Below are positions 1-8,462 of a stretch of DNA of 64,000 nucleotides, piece after piece (position 1 is the first letter of the stretch; each line of letters begins with the position of its first letter). Under the pieces are notes generated by a model. That model did not search any database and was not told the origin of the DNA. It worked only from the letters and a program-made list of their open reading frames with translations. Position numbers and translations under genes: made by a program. Location of the stretch: contig NZ_VTUU01000002.1 of the NCBI RefSeq assembly GCF_008370345.1, positions 248,001 to 312,000 on the forward strand. Direction: 5' to 3'. The DNA is from Marinobacter salinexigens. Lineage in GTDB: Bacteria; Pseudomonadota; Gammaproteobacteria; Pseudomonadales; Oleiphilaceae.

Positions 1-1505
1 AGTTGGAAGCCCGTCGCCAGCAGGCCATTCGTGAAGCGCTGGCTCGCCGGAAGGCTGAGCTGACTGAGGATGAAAAGCAGCAGATCGTTGATCGGGCAAA
101 GGCTCTTGAAGAGCGGCAGATGAGCAAAGACGACATATCCATTCTTCCAAAGGTGGATCTGACCGATGTGCCCTTGCAGATGCCCGAGCCGGAGGCCCGT
201 TTCGACGGCGATATTTCAGCAACAGTTTATGCCCGGGGGACGAATGGTCTGGTCTATGAGCAGGTGATCGTGCCGGTTCCTGAGCTCTCTGAAGAAGAGC
301 TGTTGCTGATCCCGTACTACACCACTTTGATCTCCGAAGTCGGCTGTGGCGACCTGGACTACCTGCAGATGCAGGACCGTATTTCTGCTGAATCCGGCGG
401 CATCGGGGCTGCCTTCAGTTCGAAAGGGCGTATTGACGATGTTCAGGATCTGTCCGGGTACATCATCTTCAACGGTAAAGCGCTGGCCCGGAACCGTGGT
501 GCGCTGACCAGACTGCTCAAGGACGTTTACACCAGTGCCCGTTTTGATGAAAAAGACCGAATCCGGGAAATCATCGCCCAGATTCGCGCCCGTCGGGAAC
601 AGGCCGTTACCGGCAGTGGTCATGCGCTGGCGATGGGAGCCGCTGCCCAGGGTATGAGTCCTGGCGCCTGGCTATCTTTCCGTTTGGGTGGCCTTGAAGG
701 TATTCGTGGCACCAAGCAGCTGGACCAGGCCCTGAAGGATCCGGCCGAGCTGGAGGCGTTGTGCAGCAAGCTGGCGGCGTTGCATCGAAAGATCAATCAG
801 CAGCAGCGTCAGTTCCTGGTTATTGGCGAGGAAGAACAGCTTTCAGCCATGGTGGATGATCTGAAATCAGGCTGGGAGAATGAGTCCGGTGTCAGCGGCG
901 GAGGCTGGAAGTTTGAGCCAGTCAGCTACACCACCAGGGAAGCCTGGTTGACATCAACCCAGGTCAATTTCTGTGCGAAGGCCTACAGTACGGTGCCGGT
1001 AGATCACCCTGATGCGGCGGCATTGACGGTTCTCGGCGGATTCCTGCGTAATGGGTATCTGCATCGGGCGATCCGGGAGAAAGGTGGTGCCTATGGCGGA
1101 GGCGCAGGTCAGGACAGCGTTAACGGTACGTTCCGCTTCTTCTCCTACCGAGATCCCCGTCTGGCGGAGACCCTGGAGGACTTTGACAAGTCGCTGGAGT
1201 GGCTGCAGGAGACCGAGCACGATGCGCAGGAGCTGGAAGAGTCCATTCTCGGCGTGATTGGCCAGCTGGATCGTCCTCGCTCGCCTGCAGGTGCTGCGCG
1301 TCATGCTTTCCATAACAAACTGTTTGGTCGCTCTCCGGAGCAGCGCGCGCGTTTCCGTGAGCGGGTATTGGCTGTGACTCTGGAAGATCTGAAACGGGTT
1401 GCCAGTACCTGGCTGGTGCCGGAAAAGGCCAGTATGGCGGTTGTCACCAGCCCGGAAAGCCGGGAGCTGGTTACTTCCCTCGGGATGTCCGTGCAGGAAA
1501 TGTAA
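1..1505 (+). CDS. M16 (insulinase-family) metallopeptidase, C-terminal part
   Basis: The reading frame is open from the window edge, so only the last 500 or so residues are visible. They match the C-terminal half of the long presequence-protease type of M16 peptidase (PreP/Cym1-like, about 970 residues in the family). It has the M16C-associated region followed by a second peptidase-like fold with the R/Y-type tail sequence GGAYGGGAG near residue 360. The catalytic HxxEH zinc site belongs to the N-terminal half and lies outside the window. The family degrades peptides inside a two-lobed chamber. The gene ends 23 bases before a strong terminator. Family assignment is confident; the substrate is unknown. 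Confidence 0.85.
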   Translation, partial: LEARRQQAIREALARRKAELTEDEKQQIVDRAKALEERQMSKDDISILPKVDLTDVPLQMPEPEARFDGDISATVYARGTNGLVYEQVIVPVPELSEEELLLIPYYTTLISEVGCGDLDYLQMQDRISAESGGIGAAFSSKGRIDDVQDLSGYIIFNGKALARNRGALTRLLKDVYTSARFDEKDRIREIIAQIRARREQAVTGSGHALAMGAAAQGMSPGAWLSFRLGGLEGIRGTKQLDQALKDPAELEALCSKLAALHRKINQQQRQFLVIGEEEQLSAMVDDLKSGWENESGVSGGGWKFEPVSYTTREAWLTSTQVNFCAKAYSTVPVDHPDAAALTVLGGFLRNGYLHRAIREKGGAYGGGAGQDSVNGTFRFFSYRDPRLAETLEDFDKSLEWLQETEHDAQELEESILGVIGQLDRPRSPAGAARHAFHNKLFGRSPEQRARFRERVLAVTLEDLKRVASTWLVPEKASMAVVTSPESRELVTSLGMSVQEM

Positions 1506-1526
1506 TCCCCGGAAGTTGAATCAGAA

Positions 1527-1552
1527 AGAGGGCCCTCAGGGCCCTCTTTTTT
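1527..1552 (+). terminator. Rho-independent terminator after the M16 peptidase gene
   Basis: A 9-bp perfect GC-rich stem (1527-1535 with 1539-1547, AGAGGGCCC arms) with a 3-base loop is followed by six T residues. It lies between the end of the peptidase gene and the convergent 3' end of ppsR. Confidence 0.9.
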
Positions 1553-1570
1553 GTTGCGTGGGTGCGTGCT

Positions 1571-2386
1571 TCAGCGATTCCGTTTAAGCCCTGTGGTCAC
1601 CATGATTCGCGTTGAGATCTCTTCGACGGAGTAGGCGGTTGTGTTCAGATAGGGAATCCGTTCTCTGCGATACATCAGTTCGATTTCTTCGATTTCGTGC
1701 ATACACTGCTTAAGTGAGGAATAGCGGGAATTTGGCCGTCGTTCATTACGGATAGTGGCCAGCCGCTCCGGATCAATAGTGAGCCCGAAGATTTTCTGTT
1801 TATGGGCCCGCAACGCCCCCGGGATCTTCTGGTCTTCCAGGTCTTCTTCTGTGATTGGATAGTTTGCCGCCTTGATGCCATATTGCAGCGCCAGATAAAG
1901 GCATGTGGGGGTCTTGCCACTTCGAGAGGCGCCCACCAGGATCAGGTCCGCTTCGTCGTAGTGGCGTGTGCGCGCGCCATCATCGTTATCGAGAGCAAAA
2001 TTCACAGCGTTGATGCGGCGCTCGTAGCCTCCGGCATTGTTGATTGAATGAGATTTCCCGACGGTATACGAAGAAGATGATTGCAATTCCTGCTCCATCG
2101 GGCTCAGGAATGTGCCGAAAATATCCACCATGAATCCGTCTGCCGTAGCGATAATCGCCCGGATGTCGCTGTTAACGATGGTATCGAACACCAGAGGGCG
2201 TTCACCGTCCGATTCTGCGGCCTTGTTTATCCGTTTGACCATGTCCCGGGCCTTTTCTTCATCATCAATGTAAGGCACGGTGACTCTCTCGAATTCAATC
2301 TTTTCAAATTGGGCCAGCAGGCTGTGGCCGAGTGCTTCAGCAGTCAGCCCGGTGCCGTCAGAAATGAAGAAAGCGGTACGTCTCAT
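1571..2386 (-). CDS. ppsR: PEP synthase regulatory protein (kinase/pyrophosphorylase)
   Basis: This 271-residue protein is of the DUF299/PSRP family. It phosphorylates PEP synthase on a threonine beside the catalytic histidine using ADP, and removes that phosphate by phosphorolysis, switching PpsA off and on. The P-loop-like motif GASRSGKT is at about residues 151-158, and the N-terminus ([16 protein letters not shown]) is typical. It is divergent from ppsA, its substrate gene, with about 180 bases between the starts, an arrangement common in proteobacteria. Length equals that of the family. Confidence 0.95.
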   Translation of the reverse strand: MRRTAFFISDGTGLTAEALGHSLLAQFEKIEFERVTVPYIDDEEKARDMVKRINKAAESDGERPLVFDTIVNSDIRAIIATADGFMVDIFGTFLSPMEQELQSSSSYTVGKSHSINNAGGYERRINAVNFALDNDDGARTRHYDEADLILVGASRSGKTPTCLYLALQYGIKAANYPITEEDLEDQKIPGALRAHKQKIFGLTIDPERLATIRNERRPNSRYSSLKQCMHEIEEIELMYRRERIPYLNTTAYSVEEISTRIMVTTGLKRNR

Positions 2387-2566
2387 GGCAAATTGTCCGG
2401 TGATGAGTTGTCCGGGACTTGGTTATGTCCCTAGGTAATTTCCGCAGGTTACAGTATCATACACGCCAAGTTCGAGACCCCGCAGTGGATATTGCTTACT
2501 TCAGACCCGTCGATATCCTGCTGGCCGGGCAGCCTCTATGTAATACAGATTCAAGGGAGACGTGCT

Positions 2567-4939
2567 TTGGAAGATTACATTATCTGGTTTGATCACCTGG
2601 GAATGTCCGATGTAGACCGGGTGGGCGGTAAAAACGCTTCTCTCGGTGAAATGATCAGTAATCTCGCCAACGCAGGTGTTACCGTCCCGGGCGGTTTCGC
2701 GACTACGGCTCATGCCTATCGCGAGTTTCTGGCCACCGACGGACTGAAAGACAAGATTGATAACGCTCTGGATGTTCTGGACGTTAATGATGTGAACGAA
2801 CTGGCTCGTGTGGGCGCCCAGATTCGCCAGTGGGTTATTGATACAGACTTCCCCGAAGCTCTGGAGACTGCTCTGGAAGAGGCTTATGCCAAGCTTCGAA
2901 GCGGAAACGAGCATATGGCTGTTGCGGTGCGTTCCTCTGCTACCGCAGAAGACCTGCCGGATGCGTCCTTTGCGGGCCAGCAGGAAACGTTCCTCAACGT
3001 CGTCGGCCTGGAGCAGGTGCGCACCTCTGTGAAGGAGGTTTTCGCTTCTCTGTTTAACGATCGCGCGATTTCCTACCGTGTTCACCATGGCTTCGACCAC
3101 AAACTGGTGGCCCTGTCTGCGGGTATCCAGAAAATGGTACGAAGTGAAACCGCGGCCAGTGGCGTTATGTTCACCCTGGATACCGAATCCGGTTTCCGTG
3201 ATGTGGTATTTGTGACTGCATCCTATGGCTTGGGTGAGACGGTGGTTCAGGGCGCTGTAAACCCGGATGAATTCTACGTACACAAGCCGACTCTGGCTGC
3301 AGGCCGGCCGTCTGTGCTGCGCCGTAACCTTGGTAGCAAGGCCATCAAGATGGTTTACCACAGCAACCCGGGCGAGGGTGAGTTCGTGGAGACCGTCAAG
3401 GTTGATCAGGAAGAGCGTAACCGCTTCTCCATTACTGATGCTGAGGTCGAAGAGCTGGCCAAGCAGGCCATGATCATCGAGAAGCACTATGAGCGCCCGA
3501 TGGACATCGAGTGGGCCAAAGATGGTGATGACGGCAAGATCTACATCGTTCAGGCCCGTCCTGAAACAGTCAAGAGCCGTGCATCAGCTAATGTGATGGA
3601 GCGTTACCTGCTGAAAGAAACCGGCAAGGTATTGGTGGAAGGTCGTAGTATCGGTCACAAGATCGGTAGTGGTCCGGTCAAGGTGATCACCAGCATTAAC
3701 GAAATGGATCGGGTCCAGGCCGGCGACGTTCTGGTTACCGATATGACCGACCCGGACTGGGAGCCGGTCATGAAACGTGCTTCTGCGATTGTCACGGACC
3801 GCGGTGGCCGGACCTGTCATGCAGCGATCATTGCCCGTGAGCTGGGTATCCCTGCGGTTGTGGGCTGTGGTGATGCCACCGAGCTGCTGAAAGAAGGTCA
3901 GGAAGTTACCGTTTCCTGCGCCGAAGGCGACACCGGCATGATTTACGAGGGTGCACTTGACTTCGAACTGCGCGAGAACACCGTAGACTCCATGCCGAAT
4001 ATACCGTTCAAGATCATGATGAACGTAGGCAACCCGGATCGTGCCTTTGACTTCCAGGCGCTGCCGAACGAAGGCGTTGGACTTGCCCGTCTGGAGTTCA
4101 TCATCAACCGTATGATCGGCGTACACCCGAAGGCGCTGTTGAACTTTGATGGCCTGCCTCGCGACGTCAAGCAGACTGTTGAGAAGCGTATCTCGGGCTA
4201 TGACTCTCCCGTTGATTTCTACGTAGACAAACTGGTTGAGGGAATCTCTACCCTGGCTGCGGCATTTGCGCCGAAAAAGGTCATTGTTCGTCTGTCTGAT
4301 TTTAAATCCAACGAATACGCCAACCTGATTGGCGGTACGCTCTACGAGCCGGACGAAGAAAACCCGATGCTGGGCTTCCGTGGTGCTTCCCGTTATATCT
4401 CGGAAACCTTCCGGGATTGCTTCGAGCTTGAGTGCCGTGCCCTGAAGAAGGTTCGTAATGAAATGGGCCTGACGAATGTTGAGGTCATGGTGCCATTCGT
4501 TCGTACGGTTGGTGAAGCGAAGCAGGTTGTGGATCTGCTGGCTGAGAATGGCCTGAAGCGTGGCGACAACGGCCTGCGGGTTATCATGATGTGTGAGTTG
4601 CCGGCCAATGCCTTGCTGGCGGATCAGTTCCTGGAGCATTTCGATGGCTTCTCCATTGGTTCCAACGATCTGACTCAGCTTACTCTGGGGCTGGACCGGG
4701 ATTCTGGCATCATTGCTCACTTGTTTGATGAACGTAACGATGCGGTCAAGGTGCTGCTGTCCAACGCGATTCAGGCGTGTAAGAAGGCAGGTAAGTACAT
4801 CGGTATCTGTGGTCAGGGACCGTCCGATCATCCGGACCTTGCCAAGTGGCTGATGGAACAGGGTATTGACACTGTCTCTCTGAACCCGGATTCGGTTCTG
4901 GATACCTGGTTCTTCCTGGCCGATGAAAAGATCGACTGA
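2567..4939 (+). CDS. ppsA: Phosphoenolpyruvate synthase
   Basis: This enzyme converts pyruvate, ATP and water into PEP, AMP and phosphate, the first step of gluconeogenesis from pyruvate. I place the start at TTG 2567, after AGGGAGA at 2554-2560, giving 790 residues. The frame is open further upstream, but the family N-terminus ([20 protein letters not shown]) begins a few residues after this TTG. The order is an ATP-grasp domain, a swivelling PEP-utiliser domain with the phosphohistidine (GGRTCHAAI, His about 418), and a C-terminal PEP/pyruvate barrel. The adjacent Thr is the target of PpsR. Divergent ppsR and downstream rraA complete the context. Confidence 0.96.
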   Translation: MEDYIIWFDHLGMSDVDRVGGKNASLGEMISNLANAGVTVPGGFATTAHAYREFLATDGLKDKIDNALDVLDVNDVNELARVGAQIRQWVIDTDFPEALETALEEAYAKLRSGNEHMAVAVRSSATAEDLPDASFAGQQETFLNVVGLEQVRTSVKEVFASLFNDRAISYRVHHGFDHKLVALSAGIQKMVRSETAASGVMFTLDTESGFRDVVFVTASYGLGETVVQGAVNPDEFYVHKPTLAAGRPSVLRRNLGSKAIKMVYHSNPGEGEFVETVKVDQEERNRFSITDAEVEELAKQAMIIEKHYERPMDIEWAKDGDDGKIYIVQARPETVKSRASANVMERYLLKETGKVLVEGRSIGHKIGSGPVKVITSINEMDRVQAGDVLVTDMTDPDWEPVMKRASAIVTDRGGRTCHAAIIARELGIPAVVGCGDATELLKEGQEVTVSCAEGDTGMIYEGALDFELRENTVDSMPNIPFKIMMNVGNPDRAFDFQALPNEGVGLARLEFIINRMIGVHPKALLNFDGLPRDVKQTVEKRISGYDSPVDFYVDKLVEGISTLAAAFAPKKVIVRLSDFKSNEYANLIGGTLYEPDEENPMLGFRGASRYISETFRDCFELECRALKKVRNEMGLTNVEVMVPFVRTVGEAKQVVDLLAENGLKRGDNGLRVIMMCELPANALLADQFLEHFDGFSIGSNDLTQLTLGLDRDSGIIAHLFDERNDAVKVLLSNAIQACKKAGKYIGICGQGPSDHPDLAKWLMEQGIDTVSLNPDSVLDTWFFLADEKID

Positions 4940-4975
4940 GCCCCATTATTCAATCCAGGAATAGGAGAGCGACAA

Positions 4976-5455
4976 ATGGCAGATATTATTACGCCTGATC
5001 TGTGCGATGAGTTTCCGGATGTGCAGGTAGTTGAGCCCGGTTTCAATAACTACGGTGGTATCAAGGCATTTGGCGGTGAGATTGTCACCGTCAAGTGCTT
5101 CGAAGATAACTCGGTCGTCAAGGAGCAGGTAGGGCAGCCGGGTAACGGCCGGGTGATGGTTGTAGATGGCGGTGCTTCCAAGCGTAACGCGCTTCTGGGC
5201 GATATGCTGGCTGAAAAAGCAGCCAAGAACGGCTGGGCAGGGCTGATAATCTATGGCTGCATCCGTGATGTCGATGAGATCGGCAAAACGGATCTGGGCG
5301 TCCAGGCTCTGGGTACCGTACCTATGAAAACGGAAAAGCGTGGAATTGGAGATCTGAATGTACCGGTCAAGTTCCACGGGGTTACGTTCTACCCGGGCCA
5401 GTACATCTACGCTGATAATAACGGCATTATCGTGTCTGAGAAGCCTCTGGTCTGA
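4976..5455 (+). CDS. rraA: RraA-family protein (RNase E activity regulator type)
   Basis: This 159-residue RraA/MenG-like fold protein has the typical [13 protein letters not shown] and GCIRDVDEI segments. In E. coli the family member binds the RNase E C-terminal scaffold and the helicase RhlB and inhibits RNA decay; related proteins are metal-dependent aldolases or decarboxylases. A strong ribosome-binding site (AGGAATAGGAGAG) precedes ATG 4976. It lies 36 bases after ppsA and may be cotranscribed. The target rne gene is in the same window but not adjacent. The regulator role is inferred from the family. Confidence 0.88.
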   Translation: MADIITPDLCDEFPDVQVVEPGFNNYGGIKAFGGEIVTVKCFEDNSVVKEQVGQPGNGRVMVVDGGASKRNALLGDMLAEKAAKNGWAGLIIYGCIRDVDEIGKTDLGVQALGTVPMKTEKRGIGDLNVPVKFHGVTFYPGQYIYADNNGIIVSEKPLV

Positions 5456-5528
5456 GGCTTTTCGGTGATTCCGGGGGGGGCGGGGCCGGGCTGCTGGTAC
5501 ACCCCCGTGCCCACCCCTGGAATTGCGT

Positions 5529-5550
5529 GTGACCTGAGGGTTCAGGTCAC
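5529..5550. terminator. Hairpin between the convergent rraA and PilZ genes
   Basis: A perfect 9-bp stem (5529-5537 with 5542-5550) with a 4-base loop overlaps the stop codon of the PilZ gene on the minus strand. There is no T run, so termination strength is uncertain. A G-rich tract lies just upstream on the plus strand. Confidence 0.5.
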
Positions 5551-5829
5551 TTCATTGATGGTGGTTCCGATCAGGAAACCGTCCCCCTCCAGTTCACACC
5601 GCAGTACTTCACACACGGTTTCCAGCGGCGGAATGGCGTCGCCGGTAGGGTGGAGAACCGTTTTCAGCTCTTCGCCTACGGCTACCGGTCGGTCAACAAA
5701 CAGTTGCATGCCGGTTGCGCTCAGGTCGCGACAGGTTCCCGTGAAAACCTCGCCCTTGCTATTTGTGATTTCGATTTTCGAGTTCACCTGCATGCGGTGA
5801 AAATCGCGCTTTTCCGAGTAGTCCTTCAT
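5542..5829 (-). CDS. PilZ-domain protein (putative c-di-GMP receptor)
   Basis: This 95-residue single-domain protein has an N-terminal RxxxR-type motif (KRDFHR, residues 7-12) and the later D-x-S-x-x-G motif (DLSATG), the two elements that bind cyclic di-GMP in PilZ domains. There is no other domain, signal peptide or membrane segment, so it would act as a cytosolic adaptor. It starts 4 bases after the stop of the upstream SH3/coiled-coil membrane protein gene on the same strand, so the two are almost certainly cotranscribed. The partner and process are unknown. Confidence 0.88.
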   Translation of the reverse strand: MKDYSEKRDFHRMQVNSKIEITNSKGEVFTGTCRDLSATGMQLFVDRPVAVGEELKTVLHPTGDAIPPLETVCEVLRCELEGDGFLIGTTINEVT

Positions 5830-5833
5830 AGCG

Positions 5834-6505
5834 TCATGCCCAATTGTCAGTTTTTCTTGTTGGTTTCAGCATAGGGATAATCAGTGCAAGTAGCACGCCG
5901 CCAAGTACGAGGCCTGCACCCAGTAGCATGAAATCGGATTCCTTGCTGGCTTCGAGTCGTTCGTTTTCGGCTGTCAGTACTTCGAGGTCGTTGCGGATTT
6001 TCTGGTTTTCTTCCAGGAGTTCGCGGTTTCTGCGCTCAAGGTTGATAGAGTCCGCAGCGATATTCTTGATGCGCTGGAGCTCCTGCTGGAGGTCCTGTGA
6101 GCGTGAAGACAGGGCCGTTTCGGAGCTTTCCAGCGAATTACGCTCGGAGGTGACCTGTGCCAGCTGTTCTTTGGCCTGAGACAGTTCTTCCCGGGCTTGC
6201 TCCAGCTGACGATTCGCCCGAGCTAACTGATCCGCGGCTACCGGTGTTTCGCTGACATACTGGCTTGCTACCCAGCCCTCATTGCCTTTCGGTGTGCGAA
6301 CCCGGGTATATCCGGAGTCACTTGTCTCGAGCAGTTCCAATGGTGTTCCACTGGGGAGAGCATTCTCGATGATCCTGTATTGGGTGCCTGCGCCGGAACG
6401 GACCGGTAGGTACAGCATGTCGTCCACCCACACGGTTTTGGCCTGGGCGACCGCGACTGAGGACAGAATCAAGATTGTGCTGAGAATGAGACGAAAAGGC
6501 GTCAC
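5834..6505 (-). CDS. SH3-domain periplasmic protein with coiled coil and C-terminal membrane anchor (TIGR04211/YgiM-like)
   Basis: In order: a signal peptide (about residues 1-22, ending AQA), a bacterial SH3 domain (about 25-85, with VRSGAGTQYRII and GWVASQYV), a long Glu/Gln/Arg-rich coiled coil (about 95-190), a single C-terminal membrane helix (about 195-215, LGAGLVLGGVLLALIIPML) and a short basic tail. The architecture matches the YgiM-like family of unknown function. SH3b domains often contact peptidoglycan or metals, so a cell-envelope role is likely. It is the first gene of a pair with the PilZ protein. Confidence 0.85.
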   Translation of the reverse strand: MTPFRLILSTILILSSVAVAQAKTVWVDDMLYLPVRSGAGTQYRIIENALPSGTPLELLETSDSGYTRVRTPKGNEGWVASQYVSETPVAADQLARANRQLEQAREELSQAKEQLAQVTSERNSLESSETALSSRSQDLQQELQRIKNIAADSINLERRNRELLEENQKIRNDLEVLTAENERLEASKESDFMLLGAGLVLGGVLLALIIPMLKPTRKTDNWA

Positions 6506-6631
6506 TGGATGCTTTCCCTGAGTTGGACAATTAGAAAATAGATTATGAGATTAAAGACGCAATTCTGTCACAGATGACCCGCCGTTCAAGCGGGCCATCA
6601 TTACAATAAACTCATCGACTGCTGCCGTTCC

Positions 6632-6931
6632 TTATGGCAGGACAACTTTGTAAGGTTTGACGACCACTTTCTGATAAACGCCTGCTTCAATATAAGGGTC
6701 AGAGTCAGCCCAGCTCTGCGCGGCTTCCAGTGAGTCAAACTCTGCGACGACCAGGCTACCGGAAAATCCCGCATCGCCAGGATCAGGGGTGTCGATAGCC
6801 GGATGGGGGCCTGCTACAAGCAAGCGACCTTCCTCTTTCAGGGCCTGCAGGCGTTCCACATGGGCTGGGCGGGCCTCCATGCGCATGGGCAGGCTGTTCT
6901 CGACATCTTCGCTGATAATGGCGTAATACAT
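6632..6931 (-). CDS. YciI-family protein
   Basis: This 99-residue protein belongs to the YciI/YCII family of small dimeric ferredoxin-like-fold proteins. It shows the expected N-terminal [10 protein letters not shown] strand, a histidine in RPAHVERL and an Asp in the [11 protein letters not shown] loop, which form a putative active-site pair in the family. The cellular reaction is not known. It is divergent from the PHP-domain gene. The 126 bases to the next minus-strand gene hold only a weak GC-rich hairpin (about 6578-6593) with no clear T run. Confidence 0.85.
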   Translation of the reverse strand: MYYAIISEDVENSLPMRMEARPAHVERLQALKEEGRLLVAGPHPAIDTPDPGDAGFSGSLVVAEFDSLEAAQSWADSDPYIEAGVYQKVVVKPYKVVLP

Positions 6932-7001
6932 TCAAAACTCCCTTGGATGAACTTCTGCCGAACATGGCGGCGGAATGGAAAATACAGGGCCCGGGGAGGG
7001 C

Positions 7002-7010
7002 TGTTATACT
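7002..7010 (+). promoter_or_regulatory. Extended -10 promoter candidate for the PHP-domain gene
   Basis: The motif TGTTATACT fits the extended -10 form TGnTATAAT with one mismatch. A good -35 is absent, as is common for extended -10 promoters. The predicted start near 7017 is about 20 bases before the GTG start. Confidence 0.5.
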
Positions 7011-7037
7011 GGACCCTCAACTTAAGCAGGACTCCAC

Positions 7038-7916
7038 GTGACTATACCGCAACACCCTGATTTGTGCATCGATCTGCATTGCCACAGCACTGCATCGGAT
7101 GGCGCTCTATCCCCCTCAGAGCTTCTGAAGAGGGCGGCAGAGCGTGGTGTGACGCATCTGGCATTAACCGACCATGACACTATTGCGGGCCTGGCTGGAG
7201 CGCGCTCTGAGGCCCGGTTGCACGGAATTACATTGATTCCTGGGATTGAACTATCGTGCCAATGGAAGGGGCGGACCATTCACATTGTTGGTCTGGATTT
7301 TGATGATCAGGATGAGCGTTTCCTGGCAGCGCTCGCACGGCAAAATGATAATCGTTGGGCCAGGGCCAGAACGATTGCTGACCGGTTGAGCCGATTGAAA
7401 GTGGACGATCTGCTTGACCAGGCGACGGCAGTAGCTGGCGGAGATGTGCCTGGCCGGCCGCATTTCGCGGAAGTGATGGTGCAGTGCGGCATCGTGCGTA
7501 ATCCGGCTCAAGCCTTCAAGCGTTATCTGGGCAACGGTAAACCCGGGGATGTGAAGGCTTTCTGGCCGGAATTACCTGAGGTGGTTCAGTGGATTAGCGG
7601 TGCTGGCGGCGTTGCCGTTCTCGCTCACCCAAGGAAGTACCAGCTTACTGCCACCAAGCTCCGCGATCTGGTGAAAGATTTTTCCAGAGCAGGGGGGCGT
7701 GGCATTGAGGTGTCCACCTCGGGGCAATCCAGCGGCGATCTGGGGTTCCTGGCAGAGCTATGCCGGCGGGAAGGGTTGTTGGCGTCACAAGGCAGTGATT
7801 TCCATTTTCCCGGAGCACCCTGGTGTGAACTGGGAAAGATTATGAAAATGCCAGACGGGCTGGAGCCAGTCTGGCATCATTTCAAAGCACCTGTTGGTCT
7901 TCCGTCCCCGATTTAA
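7038..7916 (+). CDS. PHP-domain phosphoesterase (RNase AM / YciV / TrpH type)
   Basis: This 292-residue protein has the PHP metal-binding motifs: DLHCHSTASDG near residue 12, LTDHDT near 50, a later AHPRKY and a C-terminal GSDFHFPG. E. coli RNase AM, of this family, removes short 5' extensions from RNA and trims 3'-phosphoadenosine-type substrates. The start is GTG 7038, preceded by AGCAGGACT. The stop codon overlaps that of the convergent UPF0149 gene in a shared TTAA. Family call is firm; substrate is inferred. Confidence 0.88.
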   Translation: MTIPQHPDLCIDLHCHSTASDGALSPSELLKRAAERGVTHLALTDHDTIAGLAGARSEARLHGITLIPGIELSCQWKGRTIHIVGLDFDDQDERFLAALARQNDNRWARARTIADRLSRLKVDDLLDQATAVAGGDVPGRPHFAEVMVQCGIVRNPAQAFKRYLGNGKPGDVKAFWPELPEVVQWISGAGGVAVLAHPRKYQLTATKLRDLVKDFSRAGGRGIEVSTSGQSSGDLGFLAELCRREGLLASQGSDFHFPGAPWCELGKIMKMPDGLEPVWHHFKAPVGLPSPI

Positions 7917-8455
7917 TCCGGGGCGTGGAACAGCAAGTAGAGGTCGGTCAGGGCGTCAGGGATGGCATCCGCCATCTGGCGTGACAGTTTGTCGCTGTTC
8001 CGCACCTTCTTGAAGTCCTCGTCGTCAAACAGGCCAGACAGCGTCAGCATCGGCACCATCAGATCAGCGGTTTCTTCCTCGCTCGCACTCTCCAGCCACT
8101 CTTCCTCGTGCTCAAGGAAGGTGTCTACAAAGCCTGCACACCAGTTTTCCAGGGCATTCATCGGGTCGCCGTCTTCGGGCTCTGGCAATTCCAGCGCCTG
8201 GCCCATGTCCAGAGCGTTTGCCATACCTTCAGCCAACTGCTTTACGCAGCGGCTGAATACCTCGGGAACCTTGCTGTCGGCAATATCTTCCACCCCGGTC
8301 GCGAGGCAGAAGATATCCCTGGCATCAAGTTCTACCGGACCGATAACGCTGGCGCATACCACACCGTGAAGGCCGAAGAAGTCCAGGGCATCGTCGCCCC
8401 AGGGTTCGGCGAACAGGATGTCCTCCAGCGCCTCAATGTCGGAATTCGATAGCAT
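7913..8455 (-). CDS. UPF0149 (YecA/YgfB) family protein
   Basis: This 180-residue acidic all-helical protein has the UPF0149 pattern: LEDILF..LDFFGLHGVVCA at the N-terminus, a central ENWCAGF motif and an acidic C-terminal half. It lacks the C-terminal SEC-C zinc motif found in some YecA proteins. The function is not established for this branch. It begins only 7 bases after the rne stop codon on the same strand, so it may be read from the rne transcript, and it ends in a stop overlapping the convergent PHP gene. Confidence 0.82.
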   Translation of the reverse strand: MLSNSDIEALEDILFAEPWGDDALDFFGLHGVVCASVIGPVELDARDIFCLATGVEDIADSKVPEVFSRCVKQLAEGMANALDMGQALELPEPEDGDPMNALENWCAGFVDTFLEHEEEWLESASEEETADLMVPMLTLSGLFDDEDFKKVRNSDKLSRQMADAIPDALTDLYLLFHAPD

Positions 8456-8462
8456 CGATCAG

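Noticed and set aside
2539..2553. A TGTAATACAGATTCA sequence before ppsA as a possible HexR site
   Set aside because: It agrees only partly with the HexR consensus and lies at the ribosome-binding site, an unlikely place for the activation reported for ppsA in other bacteria.
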